Below are positions 25,011-32,696 of a stretch of 64,000 nt of DNA, piece by piece. The stretch comes from Natrinema mahii (GTDB lineage: Archaea; Halobacteriota; Halobacteria; Halobacteriales; Natrialbaceae), in NCBI GenBank assembly GCA_000690595.2, contig JHUT02000003.1, positions 124,001 through 188,000 of the forward strand, given 5' to 3'. How positions within the stretch are numbered: the stretch's first letter is position 1; each line of letters starts with the position of its first letter. The translations under genes were made by a program, and so were the position numbers. The notes beneath the pieces are model-generated. The model did no database searches, was not told the DNA's origin, and was given only the letters and a program-made list of their open reading frames with translations.

Positions 25011-27653
25011 TCACGTCGTCCGGAGCGTGTCCGTACTCGGCTCGTAGACCTCGCCTTTCTGTTTGAGCTTGTCGATCTCGTGTTCGGCCTTGGACTGGTC
25101 CATCCCGATCTCCTCGGCCCGCTCCATGACGATGTCGACCGGCGCGCCGTCGTCGTACTCCTCCTCGATGTCCCCGATGAGCTGTTTGAGGTTCTTGATC
25201 CGGTCGCGCTGGGACTTCGAGGTGCCGGCCTCGACGATGTCCGCGTCGAACTCGCCGGTCTCGGGGTCGACCCCCACGTCCTGCAGACACGAGCGGACGA
25301 TCTCGATGACCCGCTCGGCGTCGCTCTGTTCGACCGTATCCGAGAGCCGGACGCGGGCGCTGGCCTCCGAGAGCCGTACCAGCGCCTCGAGCTTGCGGGC
25401 CGTGACCGGCACCGCGGCGTCCTCGTCGGTCCCCTTCGAGCGCAGATCGACGTAGAAATCCCGGATCGCGTTGCGGGCCGCCTCGGTCATCCGCGGGTGG
25501 CAGTTCTGCTTGGCGTAGGCGATGTATTTCCGCAGGAGCTCGGCGTCGATCTCCGGATCGACCTGGTCGGTCATCTCCTCGATCTCGCCCTGTCCGACCT
25601 CGAGGCTCGACATCTCCTCGCGCTGGGTCGTCAACTCGCCGGCGTAGTTGGTCGTGATGATGTGTTCCGCGAGGTTGCGGTCTTTCTCCTCGTCGGGCGT
25701 GTCCGTCACGGTAAAGATCAGATCGAACCGCGAGATCAGCGCCGGCTCGAGGTCGATCTGCTCGCTGATCGGCTCGTACTGGTCGAATCGGCCGTACTTG
25801 GGGTTTGCCGCACCCAGCAGCGAACAGCGAGATTTCAGCGTGGCGTTGATGCCGGCCTTCGAGACGGAGATCTTCTGTTGCTCTAAGGCCTCGTGCATGG
25901 CCGACCGGTCCTCCGGTCGCATCTTGTCGAGTTCGTCGATGGCGGCGATCCCCTGGTCTGCGAGGACGAGCGCACCGGCCTCGAGGCTCCACTGCTGGCC
26001 GTCGCCGAAGTCGTCACGAACGGCCGCGGCCGTGAGACCGGCCGAACTGCTCCCCTTCCCGGAGGTGTAGACAGCTCGCGGCGCGATGTTCTCGATGTAT
26101 GCGAGCATCTGAGAGTTGTGCGAAACGACGCCGTTCGAGATGTAGTTGTGGGTCCCGTCGACCTCGAGGTCGTATACCCAGTCGTACTCGGGATCGACCG
26201 TTTCGATTGAGGCGATTCGACTGGATTCGACGGCGTCTTTTGCACCTGTGACTCCTCCATCAGCCACTACATTTTCTGTGGTAGGTTGACCGATCGGTTC
26301 CGTTCCTGTCTCGGCTACAGCGACGCGGTCTCCGACCGATAACGCTTCGGCACGGACTGGCTGAAAGTCATTACCGGCCGCGATGAACAGGGGATGCGAC
26401 GGCGTCACCTCGAGTTCCCGCCCGCCTGCAGTCCGGAGTCGATACATCCGGTCGGGAGCCTCTCGTTTCCAGACCTTTGTCGCACGCTGTGGATCGATCT
26501 CCCCGTTTTCCTGTAAGGAGGGGACGTCGATATCGATCTCGTCGTACCAGCCGTCATCGATCGGTTTCGGATTGTCGAGGTTCGATTCGACAAGGTCGCG
26601 GATAGGCACGTCACGGCCGTCCGCGAGCGTGACCTTCGTATCGCCGCGGACGCACTTCCCCGTCCCGGGGTCCCCGATCAGAAGCATATGGAGGTCGCCC
26701 CGGATCCGCGAGCCGTCTGGTAACTGCTTCGTGACGCCGGAAAACAGCTGGAGTATCATCGAGAGCTTCTCCTGATCGTAGCCGTAGATCGAGGGGGCGA
26801 TGGAGTCGACCATCCGCTCGTAGATGTCGTCGGCGTTCGAGAGACGGACGATCTCCTCTTTGTCCTCGCCGGTAATATCCATGTCCTCGAACTGCTCTTC
26901 GTCGATCTCGACGGACATGCCCTCCATGTAGAAGTCGAAGACGGGCGATGGGTCCTGCTGGTCGCCCTGTTGCTCGAGGCGGAGAACGCCGGTCGCGGAG
27001 ACGTGGTCGCCGGGGGTGACCTCGCCGGTGATGTCGTCCTCGATGTTGATGTCCAGCGCTTGCGGAGTCTCCCCGCCGCGGAGCCCTTCGGGGCTCTCTT
27101 GCACCCGGAGCTTCTGGGAGTCGACGAACTCGGACTGGTCGAAGTTCACGCGGAAGGGGCCCTGCCGTTCACAGCCCTGACACTCGTGGGGTTCCTGGAA
27201 GTCGCCGCTGGACTGGGGGACCCGTGTGAGGGTGCCACAGAGCTGGCACTCGAAGGCGGCTTCCTCGATTTTCGGGCGGACGTCGGTGGCCTTGCGGACG
27301 ATGCCGTGGACCTGCACGAGGGAGTTCATATCGCGAGCGCGGATCTCGCGGATCTCGGGCGACTCCGTCTCCGGGAGGTTTCGCACGCGGACGTGGGCCT
27401 GGCCGAGGCTCACGTCGATCGGGAGGTCGTACAGCCGCAGCGCCTCCTCGGCGTACCGTTGCAGCTGTTCGGGCTGGTTGATGAAGTCGTCGGCAAGGTC
27501 GGGATCGAACCGGTAGAGGTCCTGCCAGTCGACGTGCAGTGACCGCTGCTCGTTGGGGTACTGCTGGGCAAGCTGCTTGATCTCGCTGTCGTAGTAGTTC
27601 CGGAAGAACTGCTCGAAAGAGTCGACGAGTTCGGAGTTTCCCGCTTGCGCCAT
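25011..27653 (-). CDS. mcm: Replicative MCM helicase precursor with intein
   Basis: An 880-residue precursor; without the 180-residue intein the mature helicase is 700 residues. The N-terminal domain has a zinc site (C136, C139, C158, C161). Walker A is split: G-D-P-G-T-G-K ends at residue 333, the intein occupies 334-513, and the motif resumes with Ser514. Walker B A-I-D-E-L-D is at 571-576 and the arginine finger S-R-F at 641-643. A C-terminal winged helix follows. It unwinds DNA at forks. It is the last gene before tfb, convergent with it. Confidence 0.96.
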   Translation of the reverse strand: MAQAGNSELVDSFEQFFRNYYDSEIKQLAQQYPNEQRSLHVDWQDLYRFDPDLADDFINQPEQLQRYAEEALRLYDLPIDVSLGQAHVRVRNLPETESPEIREIRARDMNSLVQVHGIVRKATDVRPKIEEAAFECQLCGTLTRVPQSSGDFQEPHECQGCERQGPFRVNFDQSEFVDSQKLRVQESPEGLRGGETPQALDINIEDDITGEVTPGDHVSATGVLRLEQQGDQQDPSPVFDFYMEGMSVEIDEEQFEDMDITGEDKEEIVRLSNADDIYERMVDSIAPSIYGYDQEKLSMILQLFSGVTKQLPDGSRIRGDLHMLLIGDPGTGKCVRGDTKVTLADGRDVPIRDLVESNLDNPKPIDDGWYDEIDIDVPSLQENGEIDPQRATKVWKREAPDRMYRLRTAGGRELEVTPSHPLFIAAGNDFQPVRAEALSVGDRVAVAETGTEPIGQPTTENVVADGGVTGAKDAVESSRIASIETVDPEYDWVYDLEVDGTHNYISNGVVSHNSQMLAYIENIAPRAVYTSGKGSSSAGLTAAAVRDDFGDGQQWSLEAGALVLADQGIAAIDELDKMRPEDRSAMHEALEQQKISVSKAGINATLKSRCSLLGAANPKYGRFDQYEPISEQIDLEPALISRFDLIFTVTDTPDEEKDRNLAEHIITTNYAGELTTQREEMSSLEVGQGEIEEMTDQVDPEIDAELLRKYIAYAKQNCHPRMTEAARNAIRDFYVDLRSKGTDEDAAVPVTARKLEALVRLSEASARVRLSDTVEQSDAERVIEIVRSCLQDVGVDPETGEFDADIVEAGTSKSQRDRIKNLKQLIGDIEEEYDDGAPVDIVMERAEEIGMDQSKAEHEIDKLKQKGEVYEPSTDTLRTT
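26115..26654 (-). other. Mini-intein in MCM Walker A motif
   Basis: The in-frame insertion starts with Cys (residue 334 of the precursor) and ends His-Asn (512-513) followed by extein Ser514. Block B is T-P-S-H (Thr417, His420). All splicing residues are thus present: Cys1, Thr/His of block B, penultimate His, terminal Asn, and Ser as the +1 nucleophile. At 180 residues it lacks any LAGLIDADG endonuclease, so it is a mini-intein. Its DNA is visibly poorer in GC than the flanking helicase, consistent with separate origin. Confidence 0.93.
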
Positions 27654-27738
27654 TGCACACCGCTAGGGCCGCCATCGGGTATAAATGGTCGTATACCGGG
27701 GCGAAACTGGTCCCGTGCAATCACGTCGCTGCCGCGTC

Positions 27739-28386
27739 TCAGTCGCCGGGCTCGGCCTCCTCGAGGCTATCGGCGGCCACGCCGAGCGTCGCGATCGACC
27801 GGAACGCCTCCTCGACGGTCAGGTCCACCTCGTGGACCTTCTCGGCGGGCATGTGCATGACGTAGCCGTTCGTGGCGGGGTTGGGCGCGAGCGGGACCAT
27901 CAGCGTCACCAGCTCGTCCTCGCCCGCGCTGGCCTCGACCATGGGGGGTGTCTCGGCCGTGAGAAAGCCGAGCATGTACGCGCCCTCGTGGGGAAACTCG
28001 ACGAGTTTCACGTCCTGAAACTGGTCGGACTCGTCCTCGACGAGCAGTTTGCTGGCGCGGCGAACGCTCTCGTAGACGGTGCTGGCGCCGGGGATCGTCT
28101 CCATCGTCGCGTGGACTCGTTTGGAGAGGTAGGTTCCGGGAGTGTATTCGGCGACCAGTCCGACTAGCAGAAAGACCCCGATCACCGACGCGAGCGTCGC
28201 GAATTGAATCACCGGCACCGGCGGCTCGTCGGGCCAGACGTAGGTGACCCCCGCGATCACCGGTGCGAGGGCCCCGAGGATGAAATTGAGGACGATCGAG
28301 ACAACCAGTAGCGTCGCGACCAGCGGAATCGTGATGACGACCCCGTTGATGAACAACCGCTTGATGCTCGAGGCAGGATCGGCCAT
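27739..28386 (-). CDS. DUF502-family membrane protein
   Basis: A 215-residue protein from ATG 28386. Two N-terminal helices (about residues 14-38 and 62-84) are joined by a short loop and followed by a hydrophilic soluble domain with the P-G-T-Y-L-S-K-R-V-H-A-T-M-E-T-I-P-G and Y-E-S-V-R-R segments seen in DUF502 proteins. The function of the family is not established. It is upstream of mcm on the same strand but separated by 85 bases and probably independent. Confidence 0.85.
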   Translation of the reverse strand: MADPASSIKRLFINGVVITIPLVATLLVVSIVLNFILGALAPVIAGVTYVWPDEPPVPVIQFATLASVIGVFLLVGLVAEYTPGTYLSKRVHATMETIPGASTVYESVRRASKLLVEDESDQFQDVKLVEFPHEGAYMLGFLTAETPPMVEASAGEDELVTLMVPLAPNPATNGYVMHMPAEKVHEVDLTVEEAFRSIATLGVAADSLEEAEPGD

Positions 28387-28629
28387 GCGTCCTGCCACTT
28401 GCGGTGACGCCGAAACCGTTGGGCTTGCGGGCGGATCAAGCACGGACCTGTTCCGGTCGGAGTGTGTCCCACACAGTCATGTGTCTGGCCGCTGTGGGCT
28501 CCGGTTCCGTGGGTCGGCGCTCGGCCGTGGCCGCCGGCTCGAACTGATCGTTCTCGCGGACGGTCCGCGTTGGGCCCCCTTCACATTTTGGACCGACAGT
28601 GATTGCGATGGCGGGCGTTGGTGGACTCG

Positions 28630-28806
28630 ATGTCGACACACTCCGACCCGACGCGAGCCGCGGTCCGCTGTGAGGGCTGTGGCGTGATCCTCGTCGCGGA
28701 AATCACGGGCGACGACTCGATCCGCCCGCTCGGCACCAGCGAGGACTGCGTCTGCGGCGACGGGAGCTTCGTTCGGCTCGAGCGACCCGCGACGGTCGCG
28801 CACTGA
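28630..28806 (+). CDS. Small zinc-finger-like protein (58 aa)
   Basis: ATG 28630 is used; a TTG 27 bases earlier is an unlikely start. Two Cys pairs, C-E-G-C near residue 13 and C-V-C-G near residue 40, with Gly/Asp turns between, indicate a zinc ribbon. An acidic core and no other motif. Many haloarchaeal small proteins have this plan, with unclear roles. It stands alone between the DUF502 gene and the accessory region. Confidence 0.7.
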   Translation: MSTHSDPTRAAVRCEGCGVILVAEITGDDSIRPLGTSEDCVCGDGSFVRLERPATVAH

Positions 28807-29587
28807 CCCGGTCTGTCGGTCGGTTCCGTCGCAGTCGGTCGCCGTCCCCTGTCCTCGAGCGTTAATCGGTCACAAACACCCGTATCCGTGTCCCAGAAAT
28901 CGAACAGTATCGTACTGTGCTGCTTTGTGTGGACATTCGTTTTCCTTTCACGCACAGACTGCACCTATTGCGCTAGTGGGAACCTTTATTATTGAACGGA
29001 CGATACAGTAGTGTGAGGTGATGACAACGAACACAGACACGACCAATGTAGCACCGACCCGCCCACTGTGGCCATTGTGACCGCTTGTCCATACACCCCT
29101 CGTGGTTTGACACTGGACGCCGCTTGTTCCCGCCGTGGAACGCCGCTATCCACGGTCGTTTACCCCGTCTGCGTTTTCGTCCGTCCTCGAAGCGCCCGCT
29201 ATCGGACTCGCCTGTTACTCCCGTGATCGTCGGCCGCCGTCGCTCTCGAGATCGCGAGCCGGTCCCGTCTCGAGCGTTCGATCGCGACCGGCCGGCTCGA
29301 GCGACTCCGCCGTTCGGTATCGTGACCGCGATCGTAGCCACTGCAAGTCGTTGCACACCCGACCGCACGACGGCTGTGTGATCGGTCTGTACCCGTAGAG
29401 TACGGCGATCTGCCCCACCTCTGGACAAGAGTGATTGGGTCCATCGAATGGGTACCAAACCGGGGCAGATCACGCGACTCTTGCAAGCGTTCCTACAAAA
29501 TCCCTCTCATTTACTGCCGGTGAACGACTCGTCCCCGCGCGGTACTGGTCTCCTGTCGATACGTGGCGGCGGTTCCCGGTCGAAGAA
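28807..29587. other. 781-base intergenic region, weak micro-ORF only
   Basis: The open frames are Arg/Ser/Pro-rich in all six frames, without protein features. One possible start is ATG 29021, a 19-codon Thr-rich peptide, behind an AT-rich tttattatt (28985-28993); gaggtg abuts the ATG, which is too close for normal ribosome binding. Nothing else was recognised. The region opens the accessory block that runs to 35.3 kb. Confidence 0.4.
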
Positions 29588-29728
29588 TCAGAACCCGAGC
29601 GACACCAACCCGTAGTAGTCGGTGACGACGTCGACCGCCCCGTACGCTACCGCCAGGATCACGGCCGCACAAAGCAGGAGAAACAGCACGACGAGAGACA
29701 CGATGTAGGTTAGACTCTCGGAGTCCAT
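29588..29728 (-). CDS. Small single-pass membrane protein (46 aa)
   Basis: ATG 29728 to TGA 29588-29590. M-D-S-E-S is followed by one long hydrophobic helix (about residues 8-30, Val/Leu/Ala) and an aromatic tail (V-T-D-Y-Y-G-L-V-S). The clean single helix supports coding, though no family was recognised. It is isolated, next to the left copy of a diverged direct repeat. Confidence 0.55.
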   Translation of the reverse strand: MDSESLTYIVSLVVLFLLLCAAVILAVAYGAVDVVTDYYGLVSLGF

Positions 29729-29830
29729 ACTACTCGATCAGCGACTCTTCGACAAAAGCGTGGTGTTGATCCGTTTCCGGGATCGCCTTCGGGTCGTCCG
29801 GCGCAACTGGGGCACAGCGGACGCGGACCG

Positions 29831-29922
29831 GGCGCTGTGATCTTTTGGCACTGTCGGCCTCGAGACTCCCAGCAAGGGCTTTTCGCACGAAGCGCGACCC
29901 GGTTCCGCCAGCGTTGCCGTCG
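29831..29922 (+). repeat. Diverged direct repeat, left copy
   Basis: About 92 bases starting ggcgctgtgatcttttggc match a second copy at 31931-32023, 2100 bases to the right and in the same orientation, at roughly 70% of positions with one or two small gaps. Both contain a cgaagcgcga core. The pair encloses the AT-rich two-gene insert. Confidence 0.65.
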
Positions 29923-30169
29923 CTATTGGTCGGATTCACGGACTCGTCCACACGTCCCCCGAAATCCGCGTGCTTTCGACTCACTGAACGGCCCCGTTTC
30001 AGTCCGACAACGACGGGCCCTCGTGGTCCAGTCGTACAGAACAGTGTCTCGAGTGATGGCTCGACTCGAGAGATGCACACGTGGTGTCGCGACTCGTGTG
30101 CATATTCGGGGATCGAATTCTGTCGACGTACAACCTCAGGGGGAGGGGAAGAGAAATAGCTTGAAACAC

Positions 30170-31000
30170 TCACACGTCGGTTTCTACCTCTGCTTCATCC
30201 TCTTCTGCGCGTTCTTCTGAATTCTTCTCCTCATAATCGTCTCCCTGTTTTTCGTTATCGGCAGATCGAGACTTATAATTGACTTCATAAAGTGGAATAT
30301 AACGGCGAAAAGCGTCTGCGTCCAGGTATACTTTTGGAGCGTTCCGGAAAGAATACAGCATCGGGAACAAAAATACCAGAAGTACGGTAAGCCATTGGTG
30401 AATTTTCAGGGGAGAGTCGATCATAATTACCACAATAACAGAGCTAATACCGAATATCGATATTAGGAGTGTAACCTTACCGAGCGCTAACAAAGATTCT
30501 TTCATCCATATGATACGGTCGTTATGATCGATACGATCTCGATAGGTTTTGAGTCGATTCCGCCAATAATTTTCTTCGAAATCGTCATTAGAGATGATTC
30601 GGTGAAGATCCTCTGGATTAGAAGCGTTATGAACACCACGTGCTTCATAACCAGCCGCAAACAGATTCATTCCAGCACTCACTATGAAGAAAATACTCGT
30701 TAGAGCAGAAATCACCTTCATCGACATCATACATCCTCCAAGACCAGAAATTGCACAGTCGTTTGACGTTATTATGCTATTCACCTGAACCAGGGCTTGT
30801 GGGTCTAATGCACCAAATAACGCCGTCGGTGCAGCGACGAATAACAGAAGGAGACGGAACATTTGTAGTCCTTCTCTGGAGAATTCTTTGAAGGTGTCTT
30901 GTTGTTGACTTAGTCGTTCCTTCGCCCCTTCGTACTCTGCCTGCAGTATATCCAGATCAGATTCTCTTGTGCCATCTTTATCATAGGTTCCGCTAGACAT
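30170..31000 (-). CDS. Uncharacterised four-helix membrane protein, AT-rich gene
   Basis: A 276-residue protein from ATG 31000 (M-S-S-G-T-Y-D); the longer start at 31054 adds a hydrophobic-looking but unlikely leader. Four helices can be placed at about residues 48-66, 95-120, 172-196 and 202-221, arranged as two hairpins with a 50-residue soluble loop (Arg/Asp/Asn-rich) between and a highly charged tail rich in Glu/Asp. The 2+2 layout recalls SLATT-type effector membrane proteins, but this is only a resemblance. Codon usage is far more AT-rich than neighbours, indicating transfer. Confidence 0.75.
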   Translation of the reverse strand: MSSGTYDKDGTRESDLDILQAEYEGAKERLSQQQDTFKEFSREGLQMFRLLLLFVAAPTALFGALDPQALVQVNSIITSNDCAISGLGGCMMSMKVISALTSIFFIVSAGMNLFAAGYEARGVHNASNPEDLHRIISNDDFEENYWRNRLKTYRDRIDHNDRIIWMKESLLALGKVTLLISIFGISSVIVVIMIDSPLKIHQWLTVLLVFLFPMLYSFRNAPKVYLDADAFRRYIPLYEVNYKSRSADNEKQGDDYEEKNSEERAEEDEAEVETDV

Positions 31001-31244
31001 ATTTATTATGAATATACTGAAATTCGAGCTATATGAAAGTACGTCCAATGGCATGCGCTTTCACGAGAGTAGCAACGATCAGTAGATTGTCCTGCGGATG
31101 TCGCATGACGCTCCTGTTTGGTCGCGGTTTCGCTGATATGCCCTCGTAGGGGCATCCGACAACCACAGTTATCGAGGTCCCGTTACGGCCTACCGTCAGA
31201 GTACGTCCTTAAAACACCCAATATCGGCTGGTTCGACTTTGCGA

Positions 31245-31271
31245 GCGCGGCGCGCGCTCTGCGCGCCGCGC
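31245..31271. repeat. Perfect 11-bp GC-only hairpin
   Basis: gcgcggcgcgc at 31245-31255 pairs exactly with 31261-31271 around a five-base loop. It lies between the two AT-rich genes, together with two weaker hairpins (tgcccc-ctta-ggggca near 31290). It could terminate or protect a transcript; its extreme GC content stands out in an AT-rich insert. Confidence 0.65.
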
Positions 31272-31333
31272 AATTGCCCTGCCCCCTTAGGGGCATATAC
31301 TGCCACAGATGGCTAAACTAGTAAGGATACTAT

Positions 31334-31672
31334 CTAGACTTCTTCCTGACAATGGATCTCCCAGAGCATTCTGTCGAACTCATCGTGGTATTTGTTTTTG
31401 GAAACGTTTTGATATCCATCGTAGATTTGGCGGCCACATTTGTCAGCTACAGTTCGGTCTTCGACGCCAAATTCTTCAGCTACATTTTTTTCTTGGGAGT
31501 TCCGAATATCGCTGAGTTCGCCTAAAGAAGACGGATCTCGATTTAATGTTCGCTTTGCAACCTTTAGAATCTGCTCTCGCCGGGGCCTAGATTCGTTCCA
31601 ATCGTTTCGAGGGATTCGTTCGTCGAGTGCCTTTTCTAAAGGAGTTGCAGGACGCCTTTTTCGCGACATCAC
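31334..31672 (-). CDS. Uncharacterised protein with possible helix-turn-helix (112 aa)
   Basis: A basic first half (M-M-S-R-K-R-R) leads to a segment, about residues 60-90, with the look of a helix-turn-helix: N-V-A-E-E-F-G-V-E-D-R-T-V-A-D-K-C. Similar V-x-D-K-C-x-R-Q motifs occur in haloarchaeal HNH and restriction-type proteins, which I recall but cannot verify. No nuclease residues follow; the protein ends soon after, so it may be a stand-alone DNA-binding part or a truncated gene. It is AT-rich like its neighbour. The CTAG cluster lies just upstream. Confidence 0.6.
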   Translation of the reverse strand: MMSRKRRPATPLEKALDERIPRNDWNESRPRREQILKVAKRTLNRDPSSLGELSDIRNSQEKNVAEEFGVEDRTVADKCGRQIYDGYQNVSKNKYHDEFDRMLWEIHCQEEV

Positions 31673-31742
31673 ATGACAGTTATCGCACCCTACCGTATAA
31701 CTCTTCTCCCCTAAACCCCCATGAATTGCGCCTATAGCTCCT

Positions 31743-31838
31743 CTAGGGCCTATTTTCCTAGTTAATCTAGTTACTAGCCACTGCTAGGTGAGATGGTGCT
31801 AGTTACCTAGGATGAACACGGCTAGGTAAGTAGTCTAG
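31743..31838. repeat. Cluster of nine CTAG tetranucleotides in 96 bases
   Basis: CTAG begins at 31743, 31758, 31767, 31774, 31784, 31799, 31807, 31822 and 31835. Extended forms such as gctaggt and ctagtta recur. CTAG is normally among the rarest tetranucleotides in such genomes. The spacing (7-15 bases) resembles an iteron array or a multi-site operator upstream of the 112-residue gene. Confidence 0.8.
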
Positions 31839-31930
31839 AGAAATAGAGAACATTGGACGAACCGATACACAATGTACCAACCTCTGTTTCATGTGCTTCA
31901 ACTGGAGTTCTGCGTGCGGAGGAGAGGCGG

Positions 31931-32023
31931 GGCGCTGTAATTTTTTGGCGCTGTCCCCTTGGGGACACCCGCCAAGGGGGCTTTCGCGCGAAGCGCGAAA
32001 CGACCCCGCCGGCGTTGCGGTGC
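31931..32023 (+). repeat. Diverged direct repeat, right copy
   Basis: Matches the copy at 29831-29922. Inside it a perfect 8-bp hairpin tttcgcgc-gaa-gcgcgaaa (31982-32000) carries the exceptionally stable GCGAAGC loop. A second inner pairing (cccttggggac / gccaaggggg) lies just before it. Confidence 0.65.
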
Positions 32024-32147
32024 GATCGCGGTGCCGACCCCGCCCTCGAGGGACGAACTACAACCAGCGTTGTCTAAGCACCACTGTTAGTCAAGGAAAC
32101 TTGTAGAAAACAGGGGAACCGACAGCGTTGCCACTATGCGGGCCGGT

Positions 32148-32696
32148 TCAGCGGTCCGCGACCGCGCCGACGAATCCGGTTTCAGTCCCACCGCCCGGAG
32201 TCTTCCAGGTCAGCTCGACGCCGCGGAGGACCGTCGGATCGTTCCCCGACTTCGACCACTTCTCGAGGGCCTCACTGGCGATCGTCGCGACGTTCTCGAA
32301 GCTATCGGCCTTCAGTCGGGAGAGGATCGTATCGATCCGCATCCGTCGCGGGTCGCCGTTCTCGTCGAACTCGAGGTCGGCGCCGTTCTTCGCGAGCCAC
32401 TCCTGGAAGGGAGAGGACCCGGCGACGTGGTCGGCCAAGCCCATGATGTGTTGCATCCGGTCGGCGTAGCTCTCGATCGCGTACTCGGCCGATTCGACGA
32501 GCGCCCGCAGTTCCTCCCGGTACTTCCGGGCCCGGAACGACACGTCGCCCTGATCTAGCTCGAGGATCTCGCCGAGATCGGAGATCGCCCGGTAGATCGT
32601 CGCCGGGTGCTTCCCCAGCTGGTCGGCGAGATCGTCGACGGTCGCACCGCCGTCAGTCGCGACCGTCTCCGAAACGTCGCGGGCGGTCTCGCCCAT
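32148..32696 (-). CDS. Winged-helix DNA-binding protein
   Basis: A 182-residue protein with an N-terminal helix-turn-helix (about residues 10-45: A-T-V-D-D-L-A-D-Q-L-G-K-H-P-A-T-I-Y-R-A-I) and a helical second half with little resemblance to known effector domains. Its start lies inside the 3' end of the preceding gene (44-base overlap), so it is translated with the operon. As the last gene of the tRNA-linked operon it could be its regulator; an operator-like palindrome sits at the operon promoter. The target is not shown. Confidence 0.85.
   Translation of the reverse strand: MGETARDVSETVATDGGATVDDLADQLGKHPATIYRAISDLGEILELDQGDVSFRARKYREELRALVESAEYAIESYADRMQHIMGLADHVAGSSPFQEWLAKNGADLEFDENGDPRRMRIDTILSRLKADSFENVATIASEALEKWSKSGNDPTVLRGVELTWKTPGGGTETGFVGAVADR

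Larger units (their letters stand above)
31673..32147. other. 475-base region: CTAG cluster and direct repeat copy
   Basis: Contains a promoter region for the leftward 112-residue gene, the nine-fold CTAG cluster at 31743-31838, and the right copy of the diverged direct repeat at 31931-32023. The rightward open frames over the repeat are not credible genes. Confidence 0.5.

Noticed and set aside
29085-29713. Several overlapping short frames in the 28.8-29.6 kb gap
   Set aside because: All are Arg/Ser/Pro-rich with no start signal or helix, as expected from random GC-rich sequence.
31743-31838. CRISPR array as an explanation for the CTAG cluster
   Set aside because: The unit is only four to seven bases and spacing is irregular (7-15 bases); there are no 30-base repeats and no cas genes.
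31853-32106. Rightward frames over the right direct-repeat copy
   Set aside because: Similar translations appear over the left copy only because the DNA repeats; stops and start positions are not conserved.
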